Positions 8,190 to 17,380 of a stretch of 64,000 nucleotides of DNA are shown here, in pieces. The stretch is from positions 64,001 through 128,000 of the forward strand of contig JAJSZS010000003.1 in the NCBI GenBank assembly GCA_030262725.1, read 5' to 3'. A program made the translations under genes and the position numbers. Each line of letters opens with the position of its first letter. Position 1 is the first letter of the stretch. This DNA is from Candidatus Desulfofervidus auxilii (GTDB lineage: Bacteria > Desulfobacterota > Desulfofervidia > Desulfofervidales > Desulfofervidaceae). The notes below the pieces were generated by a model that had not been told where the DNA came from, searched no databases, and was given only the letters and a program-made list of their open reading frames with translations.

Positions 8190-9680
8190 ATGGGAGAGAA
8201 AATTATCAAATTGGAGCGCCTTGCGAAAAAAGGAATGAAGATGTCCATCCGGATCCCGGATATTCAAACCTGGCTGAAAATGACCAAAGCAGACCCAGCC
8301 ATTCCCCGATCCTTCCGGCAGCTTCGTCGTCTTGAGCGATTAATCTTTCGTGTCAGAAGGCGTAAACCAGTACGTCCGATGAGACCTATCGGGCGTATCC
8401 GCGGTGTTGTCATCGGTTTGTTTGAGGAGTGTGGAGAAAGTCTCTATTATCGTTTTTTTGCTGGCTTGGGCAACCCGTTCCTAACTGCAACCCAGAGAGC
8501 TATAATTGAGGCTGACATCGACGCCGATACGCCGGACCTCGAACAGAGCATTGAGACAGACCATTTCATCTTACGGTGGACAAACCAGAGCCCACTCGCT
8601 TCTGATAACATCGCCGACCAGACTATCATAGAGGAAACCGGCGAATATCTTGAGACTGCCTGGGAGCGATACAACACCGTCTTTGGAAAAGCACCCTATG
8701 TTCCAGCTGGCAACGCTAAGATTGAAGTAAACTTCTACTACCTCGGGTCAGGAACCTATGGGGTAGCCAGTCCACCTGATGGCCCTATTGTTTTTAACTC
8801 GCACTACTGGGTCAACGAACCAGGAATTCGTCAACCCGTTTCTGCACATGAACTCTTCCACAAGCTTCAGTATGCCTTTGGCTACCGGACCAAGCATATA
8901 CCCAGTGGCAGCTATAAATGGTTTTCCGAAGGAACTGCCTCATGGGCTGAGGTTTTTATCTGGCAGCGCGTCAGAGGAGCCTACAAAGTGGAGGGTTTGT
9001 TCACTAACCCGGACCTTAACCTGTATTCCGCCAGTTATAGGGCACTGCCATTCTGGATATTCCTTGAAACCAGGCTGCAAGACACACCAGATGACAATGC
9101 GTTAGTTTCTTTTTTTCAGAAATATGAGGCTATTGATGTGGCAGAGCCACATCCTGAAAGGATCGCACTGTCTGAAGTGGTTGAGGAGGACTGGCCACCA
9201 AACAACGTATACCGTCAGCTTGACAATTTCTTTGCTCTGTTTTCACGTGAGCGGCGGCTTGGGACATGGCGTCAGACTCCAGCAGGCGGTCAACCCTACG
9301 CGACGATTCTTGATCCCGATGGCAACAACATTGTTCCGGAGCTCTCGGTTACAGAGGTTTTTCTGGGAATGGGAGATAGTTACTCCAGCGCAGGAGCAGT
9401 TTCCCAATTTGGCTCAGACTATTACCGTTTCATCTTTGAAGATGACACAGATGGAGAAACATTTAATGTCTCGGTAACGGGTGTACCGGGCGGTAACTAC
9501 TCATATTATATCATCTGGGAAAAGAATGGCACGTTTAAAAGAGCGGTTTTTCCGTTTGCGGTAACCGGAAACTATGGTTTCTCCGAGACAATTAATTTAA
9601 GAACTGCTGACAGCCTGATGTTGATTATCTCCGGTCGAGGCACAGGCGGCACCTATACTATTAATGCCTCGGTGAGCTGA
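8190..9680 (+). CDS. Putative zinc metallopeptidase, GC-rich and probably acquired
   Basis: A 496-residue protein with the zinc motif HELFH at 220-224 (preceded by SA) and KWFSEGTASW at 243-252, whose Glu247 is a likely third ligand. This is a gluzincin-like arrangement seen in the MXAN_6640-type putative metalloproteases, a recalled family resemblance. Residues 1-85 are very basic and Arg/Pro-rich with no signal peptide. Residues about 385-496 are a beta-rich C-terminal domain like pre-peptidase C-terminal modules. Base composition differs from the neighbours (29 of 60 G+C in line 8701, against 20 of 60 in line 13201), and codons such as CGG, CCG and GCC are common. The start is supported by AGGAGG 16 bases upstream and a second ATG-proximal context. 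The substrate and export route are unknown. Confidence 0.75.
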   Translation: MGEKIIKLERLAKKGMKMSIRIPDIQTWLKMTKADPAIPRSFRQLRRLERLIFRVRRRKPVRPMRPIGRIRGVVIGLFEECGESLYYRFFAGLGNPFLTATQRAIIEADIDADTPDLEQSIETDHFILRWTNQSPLASDNIADQTIIEETGEYLETAWERYNTVFGKAPYVPAGNAKIEVNFYYLGSGTYGVASPPDGPIVFNSHYWVNEPGIRQPVSAHELFHKLQYAFGYRTKHIPSGSYKWFSEGTASWAEVFIWQRVRGAYKVEGLFTNPDLNLYSASYRALPFWIFLETRLQDTPDDNALVSFFQKYEAIDVAEPHPERIALSEVVEEDWPPNNVYRQLDNFFALFSRERRLGTWRQTPAGGQPYATILDPDGNNIVPELSVTEVFLGMGDSYSSAGAVSQFGSDYYRFIFEDDTDGETFNVSVTGVPGGNYSYYIIWEKNGTFKRAVFPFAVTGNYGFSETINLRTADSLMLIISGRGTGGTYTINASVS

Positions 9681-9863
9681 ACGGCTGAATCAGCCAGGAT
9701 ATTGCCCCAACTACCGCTGAATGCAACTAAATGGACATAAGCTCGATAGGCAAAATGGTTGCCTAACATGGAGCTGGCAACCTTGCTATGCTTTGATCCT
9801 AAGGTTTAGAATTAAGGTCAGAATTTTTATGTTTAAGAGGTTTTAAATGGAAGTAAAAAAAGA
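9681..9863. other. Non-coding tail of the GC-rich segment with hairpins
   Basis: I see no gene here. It holds a 13-base palindrome GGCTGAATCAGCC (9683-9695) and a hairpin with arms TAGGCAA (9747-9753) and TTGCCTA (9759-9765) around a 5-base loop. No T-run follows either, so a Rho-independent terminator is not convincing. The GC-rich composition persists to about 9790 and then drops. The acquired segment therefore probably ends there, just before the IS3 remnant. Confidence 0.5.
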
Positions 9864-9977
9864 TTAAGGAATAAGGAACTTTTTAAGTTTGAAATTTTCT
9901 TCTTCAAGGACTTTGAGGTGTTTAGCTTCTGAAGAAGAAAGACCTTTATATTTTTTGTTTCCAATTGTAGTGCTCAT
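9864..9977 (-). pseudogene. IS3-family OrfA transposase remnant
   Basis: A 37-residue frame contains KYKGLSSSEAKHLKVLEEEN followed by FKLKKFL. This is the recognisable end of the helix-turn-helix/leucine-zipper region of IS3-family OrfA proteins (typical form: YGGLEVSEAKRLKELEEENRRLKK). The DNA-binding domain, the rest of OrfA and all of OrfB are missing, and no terminal inverted repeats are visible. It is therefore a decayed fragment. It sits directly beside the GC-rich metallopeptidase segment, which fits insertion by mobile DNA. Confidence 0.75.
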
Positions 9978-10006
9978 ATAGATAAAGCGGTTAAGAGGCA
10001 GTCTAA

Positions 10007-11113
10007 TTAATCATATGCTTTCCCTAATAGATGTTTGTTCCCAATCTTTACCCTTTTTATACCTACACCTTTTGCTGCTTCCAAACATCGCATTGCATGG
10101 GTATAAGAAGTAGTAGGTAGATCTTTTAAGACAAAAGTAGGATAAAAAGCCAATAAAGAATAAGGAATATCTGGGTTAAGCTTGGCAATAAAGCTAGCAA
10201 TTTCTTTTACCTCTTCCACATCCACATACCCTGGGACAAGTAATGTGCTGGCAATGAGAAATGGTGGCTCAGGCCGTTTTTTTATTAAGCTTGCTAACCA
10301 TTTAAAGTTTTCTAGCGTTTGTTTATTAGATACACCACAAAGCGTAAGATGGATTTCTTCATGCCAGGCCTTTAAGTCAAATTTAATACAGCCACCTGAT
10401 TTTAAAGAAATTTCCGCCATCTGTTTTAAAATTTTAGGATTTACTGCTCCATTTGTCTCAAAGCATATTCTTAAAATAGGTGCATTTTTGCGTTTTAAAA
10501 TTGTTTTTGAGACAGCAAGGGCATGAATAATCTGTGGTGTGGGATCACCACCAAAATAACAAACACAACTTACATTTCTTTTCAAAGCAGCTTCTGCCAA
10601 TTCTTCTACTGTTACCCAATGTGGATATTTAAATCCTTCTTTATAAGACCAGTTTTGACAATAAAGACAGTTAAAATTACAAGCCTGATAAAATACTGCT
10701 AGATTATAATATCCGAATTCAGGCCCATTTGTATAAGCATATTTAGGATAACCTATGCCTGTACCACCAGGACATACCCAATCAGCTACACAATTTGTAG
10801 GTAATGGATCATAATAAAATCGAAGATTACCTTTAACAGTCCCACCAATAATTTTATTATCCACATTTTTCCTTATTCCACAAAAACCTACTTCTCCTAA
10901 TTTTATCTTACATTCATTAATGCATAGATGACACTTTATACCTTTTTCTTTTGGTACATAGGTAGGCAATCCAAAAGGTAAACGACTACGAGCATGAAGA
11001 TTAAAAATTTCTGTTTTTAAATCATTCCAATACTTTCTCAAACATTCATAACAATAACCTATTGTATTAGAAATGGTTATTGCCTCTTTTCCACAATGTC
11101 GACACTGCCCCAT
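10007..11113 (-). CDS. Radical SAM protein, pyruvate-formate-lyase-activase-like (AmmeMemoRadiSam-related)
   Basis: A cytosolic 4Fe-4S enzyme that makes a 5'-deoxyadenosyl radical from S-adenosylmethionine; the target is unknown. The cluster motif CNFNCLYC supplies Cys145, Cys149 and Cys152. YFGGDPTPQ near 196-204 is the SAM-binding GGE-like segment. The N-terminus carries CRHC (4-7) and CYEC (21-24), a zinc-ribbon pattern, then a second Cys group (61, 64, 68, 78) usual in COG1180/COG1313 proteins. At 368 residues it is full length. It stands alone, divergent from the tRNA-tuf operon. It has no Shine-Dalgarno, and a perfect TATAAT lies six bases before the ATG, so it may be leaderless. Confidence 0.85.
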   Translation of the reverse strand: MGQCRHCGKEAITISNTIGYCYECLRKYWNDLKTEIFNLHARSRLPFGLPTYVPKEKGIKCHLCINECKIKLGEVGFCGIRKNVDNKIIGGTVKGNLRFYYDPLPTNCVADWVCPGGTGIGYPKYAYTNGPEFGYYNLAVFYQACNFNCLYCQNWSYKEGFKYPHWVTVEELAEAALKRNVSCVCYFGGDPTPQIIHALAVSKTILKRKNAPILRICFETNGAVNPKILKQMAEISLKSGGCIKFDLKAWHEEIHLTLCGVSNKQTLENFKWLASLIKKRPEPPFLIASTLLVPGYVDVEEVKEIASFIAKLNPDIPYSLLAFYPTFVLKDLPTTSYTHAMRCLEAAKGVGIKRVKIGNKHLLGKAYD

Positions 11114-11119
11114 AGGATT

Positions 11120-11125
11120 ATTATA
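11120..11125 (-). promoter_or_regulatory. -10 box implying a leaderless radical SAM transcript
   Basis: On the minus strand TATAAT is followed by AATCCT and then the ATG at 11113, so the expected +1 is the A of the start codon. A weak -35 (TTTATT) lies 17 bases further upstream. Confidence 0.6.
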
Positions 11126-11130
11126 AATGG

Positions 11131-11159
11131 TTGACGAAAAAAAATAAATGTGATAGAAA
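11131..11159 (+). promoter_or_regulatory. Candidate promoter of the tRNA-tuf-ribosomal operon
   Basis: TTGACG (11131-11136), a 17-base spacer and TAGAAA (11154-11159) lie about 50 bases before the first tRNA. The -35 is strong and the -10 weak (4 of 6). It overlaps the divergent radical SAM promoter region. Confidence 0.5.
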
Positions 11160-11208
11160 TTTGTGGTTATTGCATTTCTAAAAATTATGAGTTAAATAAT
11201 AAAAAAGG

Positions 11209-11284
11209 GCTGGCGTAGCTCAATTGGCAGAGCGGCTGATTTGTAATCAGCAGGTTGTGGGTTCAAGTCCCTCCGCCAGCTCCA
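11209..11284 (+). tRNA. tRNA-Thr(TGT)
   Basis: A 76-base cloverleaf with encoded CCA. Acceptor GCTGGCG pairs with CGCCAGC. The anticodon loop TT-TGT-AA is closed by GCTGA/TCAGC, and the T arm contains GGTTCAAGT. It is first of four tRNAs in front of tuf. Confidence 0.97.
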
Positions 11285-11295
11285 GAGAAAGTTAT

Positions 11296-11380
11296 GGAGG
11301 GGTTCCCGAGTGGCCAAAGGGGACGGGCTGTAAACCCGTTGGCTCTGCCTTCGGAGGTTCGAATCCTCCCCCCTCCACCA
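11296..11380 (+). tRNA. tRNA-Tyr(GTA)
   Basis: An 85-base tRNA with encoded CCA and the long variable arm expected for bacterial tRNA-Tyr. Acceptor GGAGGGG pairs with CCCCTCC. The anticodon loop CT-GTA-AA is closed by ACGGG/CCCGT, and the T arm contains GGTTCGAAT. Confidence 0.97.
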
Positions 11381-11383
11381 GGA

Positions 11384-11460
11384 GCGGGAGTAGCTCAGCT
11401 GGTTAGAGCATCAGCCTTCCAAGCTGAGGGTCGCGGGTTCGAATCCCGTCTCCCGCTCCA
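11384..11460 (+). tRNA. tRNA-Gly(TCC)
   Basis: A 77-base cloverleaf with encoded CCA. Acceptor GCGGGAG pairs with CTCCCGC. The anticodon loop CT-TCC-AA is closed by TCAGC/GCTGA. It lies three bases after tRNA-Tyr. Confidence 0.97.
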
Positions 11461-11466
11461 ATAGAT

Positions 11467-11542
11467 GCCCACGTAGCTCAGGAGGTGGAGCACTTCCTTG
11501 GTAAGGAAGAGGTCACCGGTTCGAGTCCGGTCGTGGGCTCCA
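11467..11542 (+). tRNA. tRNA-Thr(GGT)
   Basis: A 76-base cloverleaf with encoded CCA. Acceptor GCCCACG pairs with CGTGGGC. The anticodon loop TT-GGT-AA is closed by CTTCC/GGAAG. The order Thr-Tyr-Gly-Thr-tuf matches the thrU-tyrU-glyT-thrT-tufB block known from E. coli. Confidence 0.97.
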
Positions 11543-11572
11543 TTTATTTTTTAATTTTGAGGAGGAAACGGG

Positions 11573-12772
11573 ATGGCGAAACAGAAGTTTGAAAGGAAAA
11601 AGCCACATGTGAATGTGGGTACAATTGGGCATATAGATCATGGAAAAACAACCTTAACAGCAGCAATGACACTGGTTTTAGAAAAAGCAGGCCTGGCAAA
11701 ATATATCCCATTTGAAGAAATAGATAAAGCACCTGAAGAAAAAGAAAGAGGTATTACAATCGCTATAGCACATGTGGAATATGAAACAGAAAAAAGACAT
11801 TATGCCCACATAGATTGCCCAGGCCATGCAGACTATATCAAAAATATGATTACAGGCGCAGCTCAAATGGATGGTGCAATCCTTTTAGTGGCTGCAGATG
11901 ATGGACCAATGCCACAAACACGTGAACATATTTTATTAGCAAGACAAGTAGGTGTACCCTACATTGTTGTCTTCATCAATAAAATAGATATGGTGGAAGA
12001 TGAAGAATTAATAGAATTAGTAGAACTTGAAACAAGAGAATTACTCACTAAATATGGATTCCCTGGTGATGAAGTGCCAGTAATAAAAGGCAGTGCCCTA
12101 AAGTCCTTAGAATGTGGATGTGGTAAAAGAGAGTGTAAATGGTGTGGGGCTGTATGGGAATTGCTTGATGCAATAGATGAATTTATACCTCAACCAGTAA
12201 GACCACTTGATAAACCATTCTTAATGCCAATAGAAGATGTTTTTAGCATAAGCGGCAGAGGAACTGTAGTAACTGGTAGAGTAGAAAGGGGTATAATTAG
12301 ACCAGGTGATGAAGTGGAAATCGTAGGATTAGGACCAACTCGAAAAACAGTAGCTACAAGCATTGAAATGTTTAGAAAAGTATTGGATGAAGGAAGAGCT
12401 GGTGATAATATAGGTGTGCTTTTGCGTGGAATAGGAAAAGATGAAGTAGAACGTGGTATGGTATTGGCAGCACCTGGCACTATTACACCACATATACGCT
12501 TTAAATCAGAAGTATATGTGCTAACAAAAGAAGAAGGTGGCAGACATACACCATTTTTTAGCGGATATAGACCACAATTTTATTTCCGTACAACAGATGT
12601 AACAGGAGTAGTAAATCTGCCAGAAGGTATTGAAATGGTAATGCCTGGAGATAATGTAAATTTAGAAGTAAGCCTACTTGAACCAATTGCAATGGAGGAA
12701 GGATTGCGCTTTGCTATAAGAGAAGGTGGACGTACCGTAGGTGCAGGAGTAGTAACTAAGATATTGGAGTAG
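11573..12772 (+). CDS. tuf: Elongation factor Tu with a Cys-rich insertion
   Basis: Brings aminoacyl-tRNA to the ribosome using GTP. The 399-residue protein has G1 GHIDHGKTT (19-27), effector GITI (60-63), G3 DCPGH (81-85) and G4 NKID (136-139). Domains 2 and 3 are complete, ending [13 protein letters not shown]. Between G5 (SALK) and the end of the G domain is an extra cysteine group: C181, C183, C188 and C191 (CxCx4CxxC), a likely metal-binding knuckle that I recall in other Desulfobacterota EF-Tu proteins. It follows the tRNA cluster after 30 bases with GAGGAGG before the ATG. It leads straight into rpsJ, so no separate str operon is present here. Confidence 0.98.
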   Translation: MAKQKFERKKPHVNVGTIGHIDHGKTTLTAAMTLVLEKAGLAKYIPFEEIDKAPEEKERGITIAIAHVEYETEKRHYAHIDCPGHADYIKNMITGAAQMDGAILLVAADDGPMPQTREHILLARQVGVPYIVVFINKIDMVEDEELIELVELETRELLTKYGFPGDEVPVIKGSALKSLECGCGKRECKWCGAVWELLDAIDEFIPQPVRPLDKPFLMPIEDVFSISGRGTVVTGRVERGIIRPGDEVEIVGLGPTRKTVATSIEMFRKVLDEGRAGDNIGVLLRGIGKDEVERGMVLAAPGTITPHIRFKSEVYVLTKEEGGRHTPFFSGYRPQFYFRTTDVTGVVNLPEGIEMVMPGDNVNLEVSLLEPIAMEEGLRFAIREGGRTVGAGVVTKILE

Positions 12773-12781
12773 AGCTAAACT

Positions 12782-13093
12782 ATGATTGAAAATCAAAGGA
12801 TACGTATAAAATTAAAAGCATTTGATCATAGATTATTGGATCAAGCTGTTATGCAAATTGTAGAAACAGCAAAGAGAACTGGGGCTAAAGTAGTAGGTCC
12901 TATTCCTTTGCCAACAAAGATCAGTCGTTGGACTGTATTGAGATCTCCACATATAGATAAAAAATCACGAGAGCAGTTTGAAATAAGGACACATAAACGG
13001 TTAATCGATATTGTAGAACCCACTCATCAAACAATTGATGCTTTGATGAATTTAGAATTAGCATCTGGAGTAGATGTAGAAATCAAATTATAA
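12782..13093 (+). CDS. rpsJ: 30S ribosomal protein S10
   Basis: Binds 16S rRNA in the 30S head and is also the NusE antitermination factor. The 103 residues match the family length, with [14 protein letters not shown] at the N-terminus and [10 protein letters not shown] near residues 68-77. It begins 9 bases after tuf and opens the S10 block (S10-L3-L4-L23-L2-S19-L22-S3-L16-L29-S17). The upstream tuf in place of a separate promoter suggests read-through from the tRNA-tuf promoter. Confidence 0.98.
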   Translation: MIENQRIRIKLKAFDHRLLDQAVMQIVETAKRTGAKVVGPIPLPTKISRWTVLRSPHIDKKSREQFEIRTHKRLIDIVEPTHQTIDALMNLELASGVDVEIKL

Positions 13094-13103
13094 GAGGTAA
13101 ATA

Positions 13104-13736
13104 ATGATAGGTGGTATATTAGGAAAAAAGATAGGAATGACTCGTGTTTTTACTAAAGATGGTCAAGTAGTGCCTGTAACAGTATTACAAGCAGGCCCAT
13201 GTACTGTTGTTCAAAAGAAAACAATAGAAAAGGATGGTTATACTGCTGTTCAACTTGGTTTTTTAGAAAAGAAAAAAAAGCGAGTATCAAAACCACTTTT
13301 AGGACATTTTGCTAAAGCAGGTACTCCCTGCTTTTATTATTTACGTGAAATTAGAGTAGAAGATGTAAGTGATATTAAAGTAGGTCAAAGGGTAACAGTG
13401 GAAGAATTCCAACCTGGTGATTTAGTAAATATTACTGGAACTAGTAAAGGAAGGGGATTTGCTGGTGTTATTAAAAGACATGGTTTTAAAAGAGGACCAG
13501 AAACACATGGTAGCAGAAATCAACGTGGTCCAAAATCTATTGGATGTTGCGAGTTTCCAGGCAGAGTTATTAAAGGTAAGAGAATGCCTGGTCATATGGG
13601 AAATGTACGTGTAACTATTAAGAACTTAGAGATTATTGATGTTCGTCCTGAACACAATTTGCTTTTAGTAAAAGGAGCTGTGCCAGGTAGTCGTAATAGT
13701 CTAGTAATTATTAAGAAAGTGGGGGCAAAGAGTTAA
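13104..13736 (+). CDS. rplC: 50S ribosomal protein L3
   Basis: An early-assembly 23S rRNA-binding protein whose extended loop reaches towards the peptidyl-transferase centre. The 210 residues begin [14 protein letters not shown] and contain the signature [15 protein letters not shown] followed by a Gly/His/Arg-rich loop (about 115-150). The start has GAGG 8 bases upstream. It is 10 bases after rpsJ. Confidence 0.98.
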   Translation: MIGGILGKKIGMTRVFTKDGQVVPVTVLQAGPCTVVQKKTIEKDGYTAVQLGFLEKKKKRVSKPLLGHFAKAGTPCFYYLREIRVEDVSDIKVGQRVTVEEFQPGDLVNITGTSKGRGFAGVIKRHGFKRGPETHGSRNQRGPKSIGCCEFPGRVIKGKRMPGHMGNVRVTIKNLEIIDVRPEHNLLLVKGAVPGSRNSLVIIKKVGAKS

Positions 13737-13737
13737 G

Positions 13738-14361
13738 ATGCCAGAAGTACCTCTTTATAATCAGCAAGGACAGGAGATAGGAAAAATTGAATTGGCGGAA
13801 AATATATTTAATGTACCAATAAAACCATATTTGATTTATGAAGTAGTAAAATGGCAGCTTGCATGTCGTAGAGCTGGTACTGCTTCTACAAAAACAAGAG
13901 GTGAAGTAAGAGGTGGAGGGAGAAAACCTTGGCGTCAAAAAGGTACTGGCAGAGCAAGACAAGGCAGTATTCGTGCACCTCATTGGGTAGGAGGAGGAGT
14001 AGTATTTGGCCCTAAACCTAGAGATTATTCTTATTGTTTACCTAAAAAAGTAAGGAGACAAGCATTAAAAATTGCACTTACTTCAAAACTTAAAAGCAAT
14101 TACTTAAAAGTTGTAGATAATATTGTTTTAGAGGAAATTAAAACAAAAAAATTTTTAGAAATAATGCGTAATTTAAATATTGACGGTGCACTGATTGTTA
14201 CTAATGGAAAGGAAGAAGCTCTTAAATTAGCTTCACGTAATGTAAAGGCATTTTTAGTATTACCAGTAGAAGGGTTAAATGTTTATGATATTTTACGTTA
14301 TAAACACCTTGTACTTTTGCAAAATGCTATACCTAAAATTGAGGAGCGGTTAAACAAATGA
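13738..14361 (+). CDS. rplD: 50S ribosomal protein L4
   Basis: Binds 23S rRNA and lines the exit tunnel; in E. coli L4 also represses its own operon. The 207-residue protein contains the tunnel loop [20 protein letters not shown] near residues 58-78 and a globular C-terminal half. It starts one base after rplC stops, so translation is coupled. I did not see an E. coli-type S10 leader that would support L4 autoregulation here. Confidence 0.98.
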   Translation: MPEVPLYNQQGQEIGKIELAENIFNVPIKPYLIYEVVKWQLACRRAGTASTKTRGEVRGGGRKPWRQKGTGRARQGSIRAPHWVGGGVVFGPKPRDYSYCLPKKVRRQALKIALTSKLKSNYLKVVDNIVLEEIKTKKFLEIMRNLNIDGALIVTNGKEEALKLASRNVKAFLVLPVEGLNVYDILRYKHLVLLQNAIPKIEERLNK

Positions 14362-14648
14362 AGGATATTTATCAAATAATAAAAAGACCAATAATTACTG
14401 AAAAAAGTACTACTATGAAAGAAACAATGAATAAGGTGGCGTTTGAAGTAGACCCAAGGGCAAATAAACATGAAATAAAAGAGGCAGTTGAAAAACTTTT
14501 TAATGTAAAAGTATTAAAAGTACACACTATTAAAATAAAAGGAAAAAAGAAAAGACTTGGTCGTTGGGAGGGAAAGAAAAAAGATATAAAAAAAGCAATT
14601 GTTACTTTACGACCTGGTGATCGAATAGAATTTTTTGAAGGAGTTTAA
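14358..14648 (+). CDS. rplW: 50S ribosomal protein L23
   Basis: Sits at the tunnel exit and docks trigger factor and SRP. The 96 residues show [12 protein letters not shown] at 7-18, the basic loop [22 protein letters not shown] and the closing ATVTLRPGD-like strand. The ATG overlaps the rplD stop by 4 bases. Confidence 0.98.
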   Translation: MKDIYQIIKRPIITEKSTTMKETMNKVAFEVDPRANKHEIKEAVEKLFNVKVLKVHTIKIKGKKKRLGRWEGKKKDIKKAIVTLRPGDRIEFFEGV

Positions 14649-14651
14649 AAT

Positions 14652-15473
14652 ATGCCTATTCGTAAGTGTAAACCTACTTCTCCTGGAAGGCGTTTTCAAA
14701 CATATTCGACATTTGAAGAAATTACAAAGACTGAACCAGAAAAAAGTCTAGTTGTACCTTTAAAAAGACATGCTGGTCGAAATGTCTACGGTCGTATTAC
14801 ATGCAGACATAAGGGAGGTGGTCATAAGAGGCTTTATCGCATTATTGATTTTAAAAGGGATAAAGATGGTATACCAGCTAAAGTAGCAGCTATAGAATAT
14901 GACCCTAACCGTTCAGCAAGAATTGCCTTGCTTCATTATGCAGATGGAGAAAAAAGATATATTTTAGCACCAGTTGGTTTATCTGTAGGTGATACGGTAA
15001 TTTCAGGAGAAAATGTAGATATAAAACCTGGCAATTGTTTACCTTTAAAAAATATTCCTGTAGGTACAATTGTCCATAATGTAGAATTAAGACCAGGAAA
15101 GGGAGGACAAATTGCTAGAAGCGCAGGTGCTTATGCACAAATACTTGCTAAAGAGGAACCTTATGCCCATTTACGTTTACCTTCTGGTGAAGTAAGACTT
15201 ATACGACTTGAATGTCGAGCTACAATCGGCCAAGTTGGTAATCTTGATCATATGCATATAAATATTGGTAAGGCAGGACGTTCACGTTGGTTGGGAATTA
15301 GACCTACTGTAAGAGGAGTAGCTATGAATCCTGTTGATCATCCTTTAGGTGGAGGTGAAGGCAGATCTTCTGGTGGAAGGCATCCTTGTACACCATGGGG
15401 TAAACCGACAAAAGGTTATAAAACTAGAGGGAAAAAACCTAGTGATAAATATATTATTAAAAGAAGAAAATAG
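14652..15473 (+). CDS. rplB: 50S ribosomal protein L2
   Basis: A primary 23S rRNA-binding protein important for subunit association and the peptidyl-transferase centre. The 273-residue length is typical. The conserved C-terminal segment [20 protein letters not shown] (about 217-236) contains the invariant His, and [19 protein letters not shown] lies near residue 42-60. It is three bases after rplW. Confidence 0.98.
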   Translation: MPIRKCKPTSPGRRFQTYSTFEEITKTEPEKSLVVPLKRHAGRNVYGRITCRHKGGGHKRLYRIIDFKRDKDGIPAKVAAIEYDPNRSARIALLHYADGEKRYILAPVGLSVGDTVISGENVDIKPGNCLPLKNIPVGTIVHNVELRPGKGGQIARSAGAYAQILAKEEPYAHLRLPSGEVRLIRLECRATIGQVGNLDHMHINIGKAGRSRWLGIRPTVRGVAMNPVDHPLGGGEGRSSGGRHPCTPWGKPTKGYKTRGKKPSDKYIIKRRK

Positions 15474-15483
15474 GAGGATTTAG

Positions 15484-15771
15484 TTGGGACGCTCAAAGAA
15501 AAAAGGGCCATATGTTGACCCAAAGTTGTTAAAAAAAGTGTTAAAATTAAAAGAAAGTGGAGAAAAAAAGGTTATTAAAACTTGGTCTAGACGTTCAACA
15601 ATTATTCCCGAATTTGTTGGATTTACTTTTGCTGTCCATAATGGACGAAAATTCATACCTGTTTATGTTACAGAGAATATGGTAGGGCATAAATTAGGAG
15701 AGTTTGCTCCTACGCGTGTATTTTATGGCCATGCTGGTGATAAAAAAGGTAGAGTAAAGGGGAAAAAGTAA
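15484..15771 (+). CDS. rpsS: 30S ribosomal protein S19
   Basis: Binds the 30S head near the A-site finger. The 95 residues start [18 protein letters not shown] and contain [20 protein letters not shown]. It uses a TTG start, justified by AGGAGG 8 bases upstream and by the family N-terminus beginning right there. The stop overlaps the next ATG (TAATG). Confidence 0.97.
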   Translation: MGRSKKKGPYVDPKLLKKVLKLKESGEKKVIKTWSRRSTIIPEFVGFTFAVHNGRKFIPVYVTENMVGHKLGEFAPTRVFYGHAGDKKGRVKGKK

Positions 15772-16106
15772 TGGAGGCAAAAGCAGTTGCAAGATATGTA
15801 AGGATTGCACCGCGTAAAGTAAGATTAGTAATAGATTTAGTGAGGGGGAAAAAAGTAGATGAGGCTTTGGCTATCTTGCAATTTACACCAAAAAGGGCAT
15901 CGCGTGTAGTAATGAAGTTAATTAAATCAGCAGTAGCTAATGCTGAACAGAATCCAGATGTTGATATAGATAATTTATACATAAAACGCATTTATGCTGA
16001 TGAAGGCCCAACATTAAAAAGGATTAGACCAAGAGCATTTGGGCGAGCTTATTTAATTAGAAAAAGAACTAGCCATATTACTGTAATTCTGGATGAATTG
16101 ACTTAA
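15771..16106 (+). CDS. rplV: 50S ribosomal protein L22
   Basis: Binds all domains of 23S rRNA; its beta-hairpin lines the exit tunnel. The 111 residues include [20 protein letters not shown] (near 7-26) and the hairpin tip [15 protein letters not shown] (near 80-94). It overlaps rpsS by one base. Confidence 0.98.
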   Translation: MEAKAVARYVRIAPRKVRLVIDLVRGKKVDEALAILQFTPKRASRVVMKLIKSAVANAEQNPDVDIDNLYIKRIYADEGPTLKRIRPRAFGRAYLIRKRTSHITVILDELT

Positions 16107-16117
16107 GGAGGAATGCC

Positions 16118-16762
16118 TTGGGACAAAAAGTACATCCAATAGGATTTAGATTAGGTATCACAAAAACTTGGGATTCTAGATGGTATGCAGAAAAAGAATT
16201 TCCAAAGTTTGTAGTTGAAGACAAAAAAATTAGAGATTTTATTAAAAAACAACTTTATCATGCTGGTATTTCAAAAATAGAAATTGAGCGTGCAGCTAAT
16301 AGGGTAAGAATAAGGATCCATACTGCTCGACCAGGAATTGTTATTGGAAAGAAAGGAGTAGAGATAGAAAAATTAAGAAGAGAATTAGAGAAACATATAA
16401 AAAGAGAAAGTTTAATAGATATTGTTGAAGTAAAAAGACCAGAACTTGACGCACAATTAGTAGCAGAAAACATTGCTTTACAACTAGAAAGACGTGTAGC
16501 ATTTAGACGTGCAATGAAAAGAGCAGTAGCAACGAGTTTAAAATTCGGTGCTCAAGGTATTAAAGTGGAATGTTCTGGACGACTTGGTGGTGCAGAAATG
16601 GCTAGAACAGAGTGGTATCGTGAAGGTAGAGTACCTTTACATACATTAAGAGCAGATATAGACTATGGATTTGCTGAAGCTTATACAATTTATGGTGTGA
16701 TTGGTGTAAAAGTTTGGATATTTAAGGGTGAAATAATTGAGAGAAAACCTATATCTACATAA
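16118..16762 (+). CDS. rpsC: 30S ribosomal protein S3
   Basis: Part of the mRNA entry channel and helicase activity of the 30S subunit. The 214 residues carry the family start [13 protein letters not shown], a KH domain with [18 protein letters not shown] near 70-87 and the C-terminal [20 protein letters not shown] segment. The start is TTG, with AAGGAGG 7-8 bases upstream. Confidence 0.97.
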   Translation: MGQKVHPIGFRLGITKTWDSRWYAEKEFPKFVVEDKKIRDFIKKQLYHAGISKIEIERAANRVRIRIHTARPGIVIGKKGVEIEKLRRELEKHIKRESLIDIVEVKRPELDAQLVAENIALQLERRVAFRRAMKRAVATSLKFGAQGIKVECSGRLGGAEMARTEWYREGRVPLHTLRADIDYGFAEAYTIYGVIGVKVWIFKGEIIERKPIST

Positions 16763-16774
16763 TGGGAGAAGAAA

Positions 16775-17197
16775 ATGTTAGCACCAAAAAAAGTAAAATA
16801 TAGAAAGCAACAAAAAGGCAGATTAAGAGGAATAGCTACACGAGGTAATACTTTGGCATTTGGTGACTTTGGACTTAAGGCTTTAGGACGTTGTTGGTTA
16901 ACTGCACAACAAATAGAAGCAGCACGTGTAGCTATTACACGTCATTTAAAAAAAGGAGGAAAAATTTGGATTAGAGTATTTCCAGATAAACCTATTACTA
17001 GAAAACCAGCAGAAACAAGAATGGGTTCAGGTAAAGGTTCACCTGAAGGTTGGGTAGCAGTCATAAAACCTGGTCGTATACTTTATGAAATAAAAGGAGT
17101 ACCAGAAGATATTGCTATAGAGGCATTACGTTTGGCATCACATAAATTACCTATACCGACAAAGATTGTTGTACGGAGTGCATTGTATGCGGGCTAG
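16775..17197 (+). CDS. rplP: 50S ribosomal protein L16
   Basis: Organises 23S rRNA near the A-site tRNA. The 140-residue protein has [15 protein letters not shown] at its start and [20 protein letters not shown] near 77-97. Its 3' end overlaps the start of rpmC by 11 bases in another frame. Confidence 0.98.
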   Translation: MLAPKKVKYRKQQKGRLRGIATRGNTLAFGDFGLKALGRCWLTAQQIEAARVAITRHLKKGGKIWIRVFPDKPITRKPAETRMGSGKGSPEGWVAVIKPGRILYEIKGVPEDIAIEALRLASHKLPIPTKIVVRSALYAG

Positions 17198-17375
17198 TGA
17201 ATGGCGTAAATTTAGTAAAGAAGAACTTCAAATAAAATTAAATGAGCTTAGGGAAGAGCTTTTTAAATTACGTCTTCAACATAGTACTGGTCAACTAGAG
17301 AATGTGAAGAGGATTTCAGCAGTAAAAAAGGATATTGCAAGGATATTAACAATTTTGAATGAACAGGAGAGATAA
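17187..17375 (+). CDS. rpmC: 50S ribosomal protein L29
   Basis: A small helical-hairpin protein at the tunnel exit next to L23. From the ATG at 17187 it is 62 residues, beginning [14 protein letters not shown], which is the family N-terminus. A longer frame from 17166 would add seven residues (MLYGVHC) unlike L29. [13 protein letters not shown] carries the conserved core. Confidence 0.97.
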   Translation: MRASEWRKFSKEELQIKLNELREELFKLRLQHSTGQLENVKRISAVKKDIARILTILNEQER

Positions 17376-17380
17376 AACCT

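Noticed and set aside
8779-9477. Two open frames of 108 and 117 residues inside the metallopeptidase gene
   Set aside because: They lie in other frames of a well-supported gene and show no family motifs. The GC-rich composition makes long alternative frames more likely.
11224-11464. Short open frames over the tRNA cluster
   Set aside because: They read across four clear cloverleaf tRNAs and give no protein-like sequence.
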